Source: Clostridia bacterium (lineage in GTDB: Bacteria; Bacillota; Clostridia; Oscillospirales; Acutalibacteraceae). Taken from it: a stretch of 13,154 bases of DNA. A program made the position numbers and the translations under genes. The notes beneath the pieces are model-generated. The model saw only the letters and a program-made list of their open reading frames with translations. It did not search any database and had not been told where the DNA came from. Shown piece after piece: positions 1-6,856 of this stretch. The first letter of the stretch is position 1; the number at the start of each line of letters is the position of its first letter. The stretch covers positions 1-13,154 of the forward strand of contig JAGBSR010000042.1 in assembly GCA_017631745.1 (NCBI GenBank). Reading direction: 5' to 3'.

Positions 1-1590
1 ATTGTTGATGAAGCCTTCAATCATTGCACAGTTGTTTTCATAGATACGGTTGAGCTCAAAATAGCAAAGGTAGTAAAGGTGAAGATCGTCAGCATTGTTT
101 TCAGTTGCAATTCTGTTTACGGGCAGAGGTGCAAAATTGAACTTCTTGGCTGTTGTGTCTCCGTTATCAACCTTGCCTACATAGATACAGTCCGCAATAA
201 AGCCGATAAAACCGTCAACGCTCTTGAGCTCGTTGCCTGTGTACTGGTCAAGCTCAGGATATTCGCCTGTTCTTGATTTGCCGTTCATTACGGGGTACTT
301 GAGACTGAAGAGAGCCTCAAATGCTCTCTGATATGTATAGCTGTAGCCCTTGCAGAACATCTGAATAAGATTTTCAACATAAAGCACGGGGTTCTTATAG
401 AAGTTTCTGAACATATCGGTGAGAATTCTCGCACCCATATATAAGCCCTTTTCGGTTTCAATGCCGAGAAGCACATCCTCTGAAATATCTACACCTAAGG
501 CGTACATTACATCCTTGACATCAAATGTGCTCACATTACACCAATTATTATCAAGAAGCAATGCAAGACCTGAAATTTCTGTTACCTTAGTGAAGAAATC
601 GTATGCATCAAGCTTTTTGCCGTCTGTGAATACAACTCTGCTTTCGGGAATTTCTGTGAAGCTGGGGTAAAAAAGATTACCGATGAAGTTAGCGATTTTA
701 ATGGCGTTTTTGTTTGCATCAGCCTTGGTAGCAAAGAGCTTGTCGCTGTTCCATACCTTGCAGATTGTGTTGAGAATCTGGCTGTTTGCATTGGCTCTTA
801 CAAGTGAGAAATTACCCTTTGTAAGGTCGAATGAGTAATTGTAGTGGATTTCGTCTCTGTTGTTGTAGCTGTTACGGAATACAATCTTTGATTCAAGGAT
901 ACCGTCGAAAATATCCTGATCCACTTCCTTGTTTGTATAGTTGTAGCGGTAACCGCTGAGCACCTCAGCGCAGGCATCGTATGCACCCTTTAATGCGCAG
1001 GTTGATCTTCTGCCCTCTTTTTCAGCAGCATACATTTCTACATCGTGAATATCATATGCCTTGTCGGGGTTTGATGACTGCCAGTCTTCCTTAAACATCT
1101 GCACTGCATCGAAAGCCTTGCCGGGATGCTTGAGCATCCATTCTGTTTTTAATGTCGGAATACTGCTAAGACCCTTGAGAAGCTCTGCCATTTTAGCATC
1201 TGTAAGCTCAGCCTTAAGAGCAAAGTTGCTCATAGCCCATAAATAGGGTCCGTTGTTTTTGCTGTAAAGGAAATCATAGCTGACACCGAACATCTTGTCT
1301 GCTGAATTGGCAGCAAGGAAGCTGTCAAAGGTTTCCTCTGTGATAGTCTTATTGCTTGCGGCATAGCTGTTTACACCCGCATAACCGAGCTCATTGATAT
1401 TTTTTGAAAACTCAGTATCCTTTGCCTTGAGTATAGGGTCGATAACCTTACCGACAATATCCTCGTGGCCGTTTGTACCGTCAGGACGGTAATAAATGTC
1501 ATCCTCGCCCTTAGCAGCAACTGACATGCCTAAGCTGAAGCATGAGAGCAGCATAGTGAGAGTCAAAACAAGACATAAAAACTTTTTCAT
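1..1590 (-). CDS. Secreted protein of unknown family (C-terminus beyond window)
   Basis: An uninterrupted minus-strand reading frame of 530 codons runs from an ATG at 1588-1590 to the left edge with no stop, so the protein is longer than 530 residues. The start is well set: an AAGGAG ribosome binding site lies 9 nt upstream. The N-terminus (MKKFLCLVLTLTMLLSCFSL) is a signal peptide; cleavage by signal peptidase I after the SVAA stretch around residue 26 is likely, although LLSC is a weak lipobox alternative. The mature part starts acidic (KGEDD) and is rich in Asn, Tyr, Asp and Lys, with no later obvious membrane segment, so an exported or cell-surface protein is likely. I see no catalytic motif, dockerin, SLH, cohesin or sortase signal in the visible part; anchoring signals could lie past the edge. 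Codon usage matches the neighbours. Function is unknown. Confidence 0.85.
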   Translation of the reverse strand, partial: MKKFLCLVLTLTMLLSCFSLGMSVAAKGEDDIYYRPDGTNGHEDIVGKVIDPILKAKDTEFSKNINELGYAGVNSYAASNKTITEETFDSFLAANSADKMFGVSYDFLYSKNNGPYLWAMSNFALKAELTDAKMAELLKGLSSIPTLKTEWMLKHPGKAFDAVQMFKEDWQSSNPDKAYDIHDVEMYAAEKEGRRSTCALKGAYDACAEVLSGYRYNYTNKEVDQDIFDGILESKIVFRNSYNNRDEIHYNYSFDLTKGNFSLVRANANSQILNTICKVWNSDKLFATKADANKNAIKIANFIGNLFYPSFTEIPESRVVFTDGKKLDAYDFFTKVTEISGLALLLDNNWCNVSTFDVKDVMYALGVDISEDVLLGIETEKGLYMGARILTDMFRNFYKNPVLYVENLIQMFCKGYSYTYQRAFEALFSLKYPVMNGKSRTGEYPELDQYTGNELKSVDGFIGFIADCIYVGKVDNGDTTAKKFNFAPLPVNRIATENNADDLHLYYLCYFELNRIYENNCAMIEGFINN

Positions 1591-1642
1591 TTTCACTAAC
1601 TCCTTTATATTAGAATATAGTTCGCCATAATTTTACCAATAT

Positions 1643-1671
1643 AGTGTATCACTAAAATGCAATTAAGTCAA
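1643..1671 (-). promoter_or_regulatory. SigA-type promoter of the secreted-protein gene
   Basis: On the minus strand TTGACT (1666-1671) and TACACT (1643-1648) are separated by exactly 17 bp. Transcription would start near 1636, leaving a leader of about 46 nt before the ATG at 1590. It is divergent from the permease promoter at 1775. Confidence 0.7.
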
Positions 1672-1774
1672 TATATAGTTTAATCCGTTTACAATTTCTT
1701 TCATTACTTTTCACATATAAGGCTGCTTTTTATCGGTAAAATCAAACAAAATTTTTTATTTTTAAAATAATGGT

Positions 1775-1803
1775 TTGACGAATATACTTTTGTATGTTAA
1801 AAT
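1775..1803 (+). promoter_or_regulatory. SigA-type promoter of the amino acid permease
   Basis: TTGACG (1775-1780), a 17-bp spacer and TAAAAT (1798-1803). The predicted transcript start near 1810 lies downstream of the longest possible start codon (1794), which excludes that start and supports the ATG at 1836. Confidence 0.75.
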
Positions 1804-1835
1804 ATTGCTATATTAGTTCACTAAGGAGGATGACT

Positions 1836-3233
1836 ATGTCTAACGAACTTAATAAAAAATACGGACTTCTGACAGCTATCTGTACTGTTGTCGGCACCGT
1901 TATCGGCTCCGGTGTTTTCTTCAAGGCCGAAAAAATCCTTACCGAAACAGGCGGTAATCTTCCTGTCGGTATCCTTGCCTGGATAATCGGCGGTCTTATT
2001 ATGGTATCCTGTGCATACGCTTTTTCAATTCTTGCTACAAGACACGAAAAGGTCAGCGGTATCGTTGACTTCGCTGAAGCTCTTCTCGGCAAGAAATATG
2101 CTTACTTTATGGGCTGGTTCCTTGCTCTTTTCTATTACCCCACTCTCACCTCAGTGCTTGCGTGGGTAAGTGCAAGATACCTTTGTGTGCTTATCGGCTG
2201 GGACATCACAGGCCCTCAGTGTATGACAATCTCGGGCGTACTTCTTATCACTGTTTTCGCCCTCAACACTCTCGCACCCAAGCTTGCAGGTAAGTTCCAG
2301 ATTTCAGCTACCTTCATCAAGCTCATTCCTCTTTTCCTTATGGCAATCGTGGGCACAATCAAGGGCCTTTCAAACGGTCTTCTCGTTGAAAACTTCACAA
2401 CTGTTGTAAACGAAGACATCTCAACAGCAAGCGGTCTTTTCAAGGCAGTTGTTGCAACAGCATTTGCATACGAGGGCTGGATTTGCGCAACCTCAATCAA
2501 TGCAGAGCTTAAAGATGCAAAGAAAAACCTTCCTAAGGCTCTCGTTATGGGTACTCTTATCATCGTTGCAGTTTATATCACATATTACATCGGTCTTGCA
2601 GGCGGTATCGAAAATGCCGTTATTATGCAGGGCGGTGAGCAGGGTGCAAGAATCGCATTCTCAGCTGTGTTCGCAAACTTCGCAGGCACACTTCTGTTTG
2701 TCTTCGTTGTAATTTCCTGTCTTGGTACTCTCAACGGTCTTACCCTCGGCTGCTCGAGAGCTTTCTATGCTATCGCAGCTCGTAATCAGGGTCCCAAGCC
2801 CGAAATCCTCAAGCAGGTTGACCCGGCAACAAGCATGCCCTCCAACTCATCAATGGCAGGCCTTTTAGTCAGTGCTATCTGGCTTCTCTTCTTCTACGGC
2901 TCACAGCTCGGCGAGCCCTGGTTCGGTCCTTTCTCATACGATTCATCAGAGCTCCCCATCATCACAACCTACGCTATGTACATTCCCATTTTCATCAGTA
3001 TGATGTTCAAGGAAAAGGGTCTCAGCGTTGTGAAGGGTAAGATTGCTCCCGTGCTTGCTATCTGCGGTTCAATCTTTATGGTTATCGCCGCTGTTTTCGC
3101 TCACGGCGTATATCCCTATCAGGCAGCAAAGGCAAACGGTACCTTCTCACTTCCCGTTTTATTCTACCTTATCACCTATGCTGTAATTATGATTGCAGGC
3201 GCATTCTTCATGAAAAAGAAGAGCAAGAAATAA
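1836..3233 (+). CDS. APC-family amino acid permease (LAT/SteT-like)
   Basis: This 465-residue membrane protein belongs to the amino acid-polyamine-organocation superfamily and imports or exchanges amino acids across the cytoplasmic membrane. TM1 carries the substrate-carboxylate loop G24-S25-G26 in GTVIGSGVF, and the sixth segment has FAYEGW (residues 210-215), a pattern close to SteT and eukaryotic LAT exchangers. About 12 hydrophobic segments are visible, the usual number, and the C-terminus ends in a basic MKKKSKK tail. The start at 1836 is chosen because AAGGAGG (1823-1829) lies 6 nt upstream; the ATG at 1830 abuts the ribosome binding site and the frame-open start at 1794 precedes the transcript start. 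It stands alone between its own promoter and terminator. The substrate cannot be read from the sequence; a neutral amino acid exchanger is the best guess. Confidence 0.9.
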   Translation: MSNELNKKYGLLTAICTVVGTVIGSGVFFKAEKILTETGGNLPVGILAWIIGGLIMVSCAYAFSILATRHEKVSGIVDFAEALLGKKYAYFMGWFLALFYYPTLTSVLAWVSARYLCVLIGWDITGPQCMTISGVLLITVFALNTLAPKLAGKFQISATFIKLIPLFLMAIVGTIKGLSNGLLVENFTTVVNEDISTASGLFKAVVATAFAYEGWICATSINAELKDAKKNLPKALVMGTLIIVAVYITYYIGLAGGIENAVIMQGGEQGARIAFSAVFANFAGTLLFVFVVISCLGTLNGLTLGCSRAFYAIAARNQGPKPEILKQVDPATSMPSNSSMAGLLVSAIWLLFFYGSQLGEPWFGPFSYDSSELPIITTYAMYIPIFISMMFKEKGLSVVKGKIAPVLAICGSIFMVIAAVFAHGVYPYQAAKANGTFSLPVLFYLITYAVIMIAGAFFMKKKSKK

Positions 3234-3255
3234 TATCCCGAAACAAAAAAAATCA

Positions 3256-3291
3256 AGGCGTTGTGTCCTCACGGATGCAGCGCCTCTTTTT
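3256..3291 (+). terminator. Rho-independent terminator of the permease
   Basis: A continuous 13-bp stem (3256-3268 with 3273-3285, including G-U pairs) closes a TCAC loop and is followed by a short C-T5 tract, 22 nt after the permease stop codon. Confidence 0.85.
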
Positions 3292-3292
3292 A

Positions 3293-3560
3293 ATGCAGAA
3301 TGCAGAATGCAAAATGCAGAATTGCGGTCGCGGGTAAAATTTTGTCAGATTTATAGGTTTCTTCCGCAAAGTCAGTCGGGTTAAGATACCAACCGCCGTC
3401 GATTTTATTAATCGGTCATAATCGGAAAGTGTCTATTATCTTGTCTCCCCTGAAAGGGGAGATGTCACAAAGTGACAGAGGGGTTACAATGTCAGCTCAG
3501 CTGACCACCATAATTCTGCATTATGCATTCTGAATTCTGCATTCATAAAGCATTCTGCAT
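3293..3560. repeat. Composite intergenic element with inverted heptamer arms and three short hairpins
   Basis: The left end (about 3293-3322) is a near-perfect tandem array of GCAGAAT-like heptamers; the right end (about 3511-3560) is the same unit inverted (ATTCTGC / ATTCTGCATT). Between them, three consecutive perfect hairpins each have a three-base loop: TCTCCCCT-GAA-AGGGGAGA (3444-3462), TGTCAC-AAA-GTGACA (3463-3477) and GTCAGC-TCA-GCTGAC (3491-3505). There is no gene in it. The whole can fold as one long inverted repeat, as expected of a MITE-like or REP-like dispersed element. I have an impression of similar hairpins recurring in Clostridia intergenic regions, which a genome self-comparison would test. 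With the terminator this accounts for the gene-free stretch 3234-3600. Confidence 0.6.
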
Positions 3561-3600
3561 TTAAATAGTGTGCAACGGAGCCTTTTTGCTTTATGCGGTG

Positions 3601-3963
3601 TTATGTACCGCCACTGTCAGGCGAAAGTCCGAAGCTGACGGACAGAGCCTTATCTATTTTATACATCTCACTTTTGTCAAGTATCCCCATCTTTTCACGA
3701 AGGCGTTTTTTGTCCAGAGTCCTGACCTGCTCAAGCAGAACTATCGAATCCTTGGCAAGACCGCAATCGTGAGCGTTGACCTGAATATGGGTTGGCAGAT
3801 TTGTCTTGAAGCGCTGACTTGTTATAGCCGCGGCAATAACCGTCGGACTGAATTTGTTACCCACATCGTTCTGCACTATTAAAACAGGTCTCACACCGCC
3901 CTGCTCAGACCCCACAACGGGGCTCAGGTCAGCGTAATATATTTCACCTCGTTTAACTGACAT
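3601..3963 (-). CDS. mazF: MazF/NdoA-type endoribonuclease toxin
   Basis: This 120-residue protein is a full-length PemK/MazF toxin, a sequence-specific single-strand mRNA interferase that acts in the cytoplasm. The N-terminal block VKRGEIYYADLSPVVGSEQG and the following GGVRPVL are nearly identical to Bacillus subtilis NdoA; the two residues known to be needed for cleavage in that family, R25 and T48 (AAIT), are both present. A GGAGG ribosome binding site sits 7 nt before the ATG. No antitoxin gene lies upstream: the 146 nt between mazF and the lipoprotein gene hold no coding frame and contain a terminator. In B. subtilis the order is acpS-ydcC-alr-ndoAI-ndoA, so the position after a lipoprotein gene fits that locus with alr and ndoAI lost or moved. 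No convincing own promoter is visible. The extreme C-terminus (SPDSGGT) differs from B. subtilis. Confidence 0.93.
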   Translation of the reverse strand: MSVKRGEIYYADLSPVVGSEQGGVRPVLIVQNDVGNKFSPTVIAAAITSQRFKTNLPTHIQVNAHDCGLAKDSIVLLEQVRTLDKKRLREKMGILDKSEMYKIDKALSVSFGLSPDSGGT

Positions 3964-4065
3964 AGTGTTTCCTCCACTGTGAATTTTATTGACAAAAATA
4001 GTTTAACCTCTCTGAGTGGCTTTTAAACAAGTGGAGCTGTAAAATATTTTATGTATAATCAGACC

Positions 4066-4108
4066 AAAAAGTTAATGCACATTGATTTTCACTTCAATGT
4101 GCATTTTT
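4066..4108 (-). terminator. Terminator after the nnr-lipoprotein operon
   Basis: A perfect 12-bp stem (4074-4085 with 4094-4105) with an 8-nt loop lies directly after the lipoprotein stop. On the minus strand it is followed by AAC and T5 (4066-4070); on the plus strand the 3' arm runs into T5 as well, so it may work in both directions. It separates mazF transcriptionally from the genes upstream. Confidence 0.8.
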
Positions 4109-4109
4109 A

Positions 4110-4568
4110 TCATTCAAAATTATATATGAATTTTTCGGTTTCTATTCTTTTGATTTTATCTTTTTCGCAGTCAAAAATTATTCTGTACCCTGCCGTATTT
4201 TCCTCGGGAGTATATTCATATTCACCCTCGCCGGGCAGTAAGATTTTTCTTTTGCCCATATCGCTCACAGCTTCAAGCAGAGTCTTCACGGGGCTGTAGT
4301 CCCCCGCTTTGCCGTAGCTTATCTTTATATCCGGCAGTGAGATTTCCTGCTTGCCGAAAACAACGCCCTTGATATTTTCAGGCTCCGTCACCCTGAAGGT
4401 AACATCACCCTCGGCACTGTAGGATAAAATTCCTTTCACTGTCATTCCTGCCGTTTCAAAAGAAACAGCACCTTCAAAATCCTGCAGAATGAAGCTTTCC
4501 TTCACTGAGCAGGCACTGAAAGACAAAGCCAAAACAACAATCAGCAATACAGAAACCGCATATCGCAA
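4110..4568 (-). CDS. Small lipoprotein, LolA/YdcC-like by position and pattern
   Basis: This 152-residue protein begins with a TTG codon (4566-4568): it lies 9 nt after GGAG and no in-frame ATG exists near it. The N-terminus is a lipoprotein signal, a hydrophobic stretch at residues 5-17 followed by the lipobox FSAC with Cys20, so the mature protein should be lipid-anchored on the outer face of the membrane. The rest reads as alternating short beta strands (FEGAVSFETAGMTVKG, then SAEGDVTFRVTEP) like the unclosed barrel of LolA/LppX-type proteins, though it is shorter than B. subtilis YdcC. It follows nnr by 21 nt, almost certainly in the same transcript. In many Firmicutes a lipoprotein of this type sits between nnr/acpS and alr. 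The family assignment is tentative; the lipoprotein nature is firm. Confidence 0.8.
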   Translation of the reverse strand: MRYAVSVLLIVVLALSFSACSVKESFILQDFEGAVSFETAGMTVKGILSYSAEGDVTFRVTEPENIKGVVFGKQEISLPDIKISYGKAGDYSPVKTLLEAVSDMGKRKILLPGEGEYEYTPEENTAGYRIIFDCEKDKIKRIETEKFIYNFE

Positions 4569-4589
4569 AACCTATCACTCCGGGCTGAA

Positions 4590-6137
4590 TTATTTTTCAA
4601 AAGCCCTCATGGAATAAGCAAGCTCTGAAACGACATCGCTCGGCAGCATGCCCGACTTGGACATCTTCTCTGCCACTCCGTCGGCAGTGTACCCGTGAAT
4701 GTAAACTGCAGCTGTCATTGCGTTAACAGTGCCAAGACCCTGAGCAAGCAAGCCGCCCATAAGACCTGCAAGCACATCACCGCTGCCGCCCTTTGCAAGG
4801 CCCGAGTTGCCTGACGAATTGACATAAGCCTTCTTGGTCATAGGCTGAGCAACGATAGTGTTTGCACCCTTGAGTGCGAGATATACATTATAGCTTGATG
4901 CAAAATCTCTTGCAGTACCGACACGGTTGGTCTCAATAAGCTCTGTTCTTGTGCCGCAAAGGCGTGACATCTCACCGGGATGAGGTGTGAGAATAATATC
5001 ACATGAAGCGCTGTGTAATATACTTATGTCGTCTGCTATGATATTTATGCCATCGGCGTCAATTAAAAGTGGCACCCTTGAATTTGCAACAACAGCCTTG
5101 AGTACTGCCTTGGTGTCTTCATTCACACCCATTCCGCAGCCGATAACTATTGCGCTGTATTTATCAAGGGAAGCGACCAGCTTATCGATTGCACTCGCTG
5201 AAAGAGTACCCTCAGCCGTTTCGGGAAGAGGCATCATAAGAGCTTCCGTAACCTTTGAAGCTATGGGCACATATGCACTTTCGGGAAAAGCCATAGTCAC
5301 AAGTCCCACACCGCTTCTTAAAGCCGCTGACCCGCAAAGCACGGGAGCGCCTACCATATTCTTACTGCCGCAGATGCAAAGCAGATGGCCGAAGCTGCCC
5401 TTATGAGAAACGCTGGAACGCTCGGAGAAGAGGTTGCTGACCTCCACTCTGTTGTGAGTATAAAGCGAATCGGAAACAAGCTTATAGCTCTCTTCGGGAA
5501 TACCGATATTTGCAATGATGATATCACCGCAGCACTCTGATGCGGGGTGCATAATATGAGCCGGCTTAAGAGCAGAAATAGCAATTGTATAGTCAGCCCT
5601 GAAGCATCCCGGGTCGTTGTAACCGCTGTCGCAGTAAACACCGCTGGGCACATCGATAGAAAACTTGACACCCTTTGCCTGAGACATTTCTTCAAAGAGA
5701 TAGCGAAGCTCGGGGCTGATATTGCCGTAAAAGCTGAAGCCGAAAACCGCATCAACAATAATATCGGCATTTCTTATAGTCTGAACTGTCTTGGCTTTAT
5801 CAGCATCATACCATATAGTAGGAATAGCCATATCGATTATCAGCTTATACATATATGTAGCTTCCTGACTTACGGGGTAGCCCGACGCCATAATAACACA
5901 TACATTATAGCCGTTTTCGCTGAGCTTTCTTGCCACAACAAAGCCGTCACCGCCGTTGTTACCTTTACCGCAGACAACAGCAACATTTCTCTTGAGACTC
6001 TTTTCTTTTTCAGTTTCGTTCCTGATGTTTCTTGCACAGGCGGCGCCTGCATTTTCCATCATTCTCTGATATGACAGACCGTATTTCGCCGTGTACTGTT
6101 CTACCTGTTTCATTTCATCTGAATTGAGCAGTCTCAT
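4590..6137 (-). CDS. nnr: Bifunctional NAD(P)H-hydrate epimerase / ADP-dependent dehydratase
   Basis: This 515-residue protein repairs damaged nicotinamide cofactors. The N-terminal YjeF_N domain (about 1-210) interconverts R- and S-NAD(P)HX and shows the Rossmann-type loop KGNNGGDG (58-65). The C-terminal ribokinase-like domain (about 230-510) dehydrates S-NAD(P)HX using ADP; it shows GSFGHLLCICGS, TPHPGEM (384-390), LKGANT and the anion-hole/catalytic GGSGDVLAG with Asp454. Length and domain order equal the E. coli Nnr type. The ATG at 6137 is chosen over the GTG at 6149 because the latter overlaps the ribosome binding site (AAAGGTGG, 8 nt before the ATG) and because homologs begin near MRLL. 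It is the first gene of an operon with the lipoprotein downstream and has its own strong promoter. acpS, often adjacent in Firmicutes, is not present here. Confidence 0.96.
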   Translation of the reverse strand: MRLLNSDEMKQVEQYTAKYGLSYQRMMENAGAACARNIRNETEKEKSLKRNVAVVCGKGNNGGDGFVVARKLSENGYNVCVIMASGYPVSQEATYMYKLIIDMAIPTIWYDADKAKTVQTIRNADIIVDAVFGFSFYGNISPELRYLFEEMSQAKGVKFSIDVPSGVYCDSGYNDPGCFRADYTIAISALKPAHIMHPASECCGDIIIANIGIPEESYKLVSDSLYTHNRVEVSNLFSERSSVSHKGSFGHLLCICGSKNMVGAPVLCGSAALRSGVGLVTMAFPESAYVPIASKVTEALMMPLPETAEGTLSASAIDKLVASLDKYSAIVIGCGMGVNEDTKAVLKAVVANSRVPLLIDADGINIIADDISILHSASCDIILTPHPGEMSRLCGTRTELIETNRVGTARDFASSYNVYLALKGANTIVAQPMTKKAYVNSSGNSGLAKGGSGDVLAGLMGGLLAQGLGTVNAMTAAVYIHGYTADGVAEKMSKSGMLPSDVVSELAYSMRAFEK

Positions 6138-6187
6138 AAGGGATACCACCTTTACTTGTTTAGTTAAATTTATTCTGTATCTTTTAA

Positions 6188-6216
6188 ATTATACCATTTA
6201 GTTAAGCTATAGTCAA
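6188..6216 (-). promoter_or_regulatory. SigA promoter of nnr
   Basis: Near-consensus on the minus strand: TTGACT (6211-6216), 17 bp, TATAAT (6188-6193). The motif TTTAGTTAA occurs inside the spacer (6197-6205) and again in the leader (6159-6167), and its core TAGTTAA recurs inverted upstream (6234-6240). Confidence 0.85.
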
Positions 6217-6243
6217 CCGTATTAAATTATGAATTAACTATAT

Positions 6244-6283
6244 AAAAAAGACCTGCAAAGATAACGCCGACATCTCTGCAGGT
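6244..6283 (-). terminator. Terminator of the phosphoesterase-HAD operon
   Basis: A 12-bp stem (6251-6262 with 6272-6283, one G-U pair) with a 9-nt loop is followed on the minus strand by C-T6. It lies 6 nt after the HAD stop codon, between that operon and the nnr promoter. Confidence 0.85.
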
Positions 6284-6289
6284 TTAAAT

Positions 6290-6847
6290 TTAAAATAAAA
6301 CTTCAAGGTCTTTGACAGAGGAATAATGAATTGGCTTAATGCCGATTTCGGGCAGATGCTCAAGATTTGCAAAGCTGTCGTCAACCATATAAACCTCGTC
6401 GAAATCCTTATCAAAAAGAGAAATGCAATATTTATAAATTCGCTCATCGGGCTTGACCATTTTAACATTGCAGGAAATAACTTTATGATCAAATAAATCA
6501 CCCAGACCGTGCTTTTCAATCAGACCCTCAACAACGCCGAGTGGTGCATTTGATAAAAGGGCAATGTCATAGTTTTCCCTGAGCCTTCTTATTACGGGTA
6601 CTATCTCCTGCTGCAAAACAAAGAGCTTTTCCCACTCGGGTATCATTTTTTCTTTGTCCAATCCCAGTGCTTCTGCCATATTAGTCAGCAGTTCATCATA
6701 GGTCACAAGACCCAAATCAGCAGGCACAAAGAGCTTTTCTTTAAGGGGTGCGGCAACATCCTCGGGGAGATATTTCCTCAGAAATACGGGAGCTACATCG
6801 CCCATAATAACGCCGAAGCAATCGAAAATTACAAGTTTATTATGCAT
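6290..6847 (-). CDS. HAD-superfamily hydrolase-like protein
   Basis: This 185-residue cytoplasmic protein has the haloacid dehalogenase layout: motif I FDCFGV with nucleophile Asp9, a helical cap about residues 18-80, motif II LLSNA (Ser99), motif III Lys132 in VKPDERIY, and motif IV VDDS (Asp156-Asp157). It belongs to the subgroup with a short helical cap, near YihX-like phosphatases and epoxide-hydrolase N-terminal domains. The second Asp of motif I, the general acid/base in typical HAD phosphatases (DxD), is replaced by Phe11, so the chemistry may not be ordinary phosphomonoester hydrolysis. AAGGAG sits 5 nt before the ATG and overlaps the stop codon of the upstream phosphoesterase gene (9-nt gap), so the two are cotranscribed and probably translationally coupled. 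Substrate unknown. Confidence 0.87.
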   Translation of the reverse strand: MHNKLVIFDCFGVIMGDVAPVFLRKYLPEDVAAPLKEKLFVPADLGLVTYDELLTNMAEALGLDKEKMIPEWEKLFVLQQEIVPVIRRLRENYDIALLSNAPLGVVEGLIEKHGLGDLFDHKVISCNVKMVKPDERIYKYCISLFDKDFDEVYMVDDSFANLEHLPEIGIKPIHYSSVKDLEVLF

Positions 6848-6856
6848 AGGTTCTCC

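Noticed and set aside
1794..1835. Upstream start for the APC permease
   Set aside because: The codon lies within the promoter, before the predicted transcript start; AAGGAGG at 1823-1829 serves the ATG at 1836.
1808..2712. Long alternative frames inside the permease gene
   Set aside because: Shadows of the permease produced by its biased codon use; no ribosome binding sites and no recognisable motifs.
3293..3322. GCAGAAT tandem array considered as a CRISPR array
   Set aside because: Units are 7-8 nt with no spacers and no cas genes; it is the arm of an inverted-repeat element.
3568..3882. Plus-strand frame of 104 codons opposite mazF
   Set aside because: Antisense shadow of mazF, with no ribosome binding site and no protein-like composition; not an antitoxin.
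3964..4072. Own promoter for mazF
   Set aside because: TATACA and TTGTTT-like hexamers exist upstream, but no pair has both good sequence and 16-18-bp spacing, so none is annotated.
4987..5770. Overlapping 139-codon frames on both strands within nnr
   Set aside because: They overlap the fully conserved nnr domains and have no translation signals.
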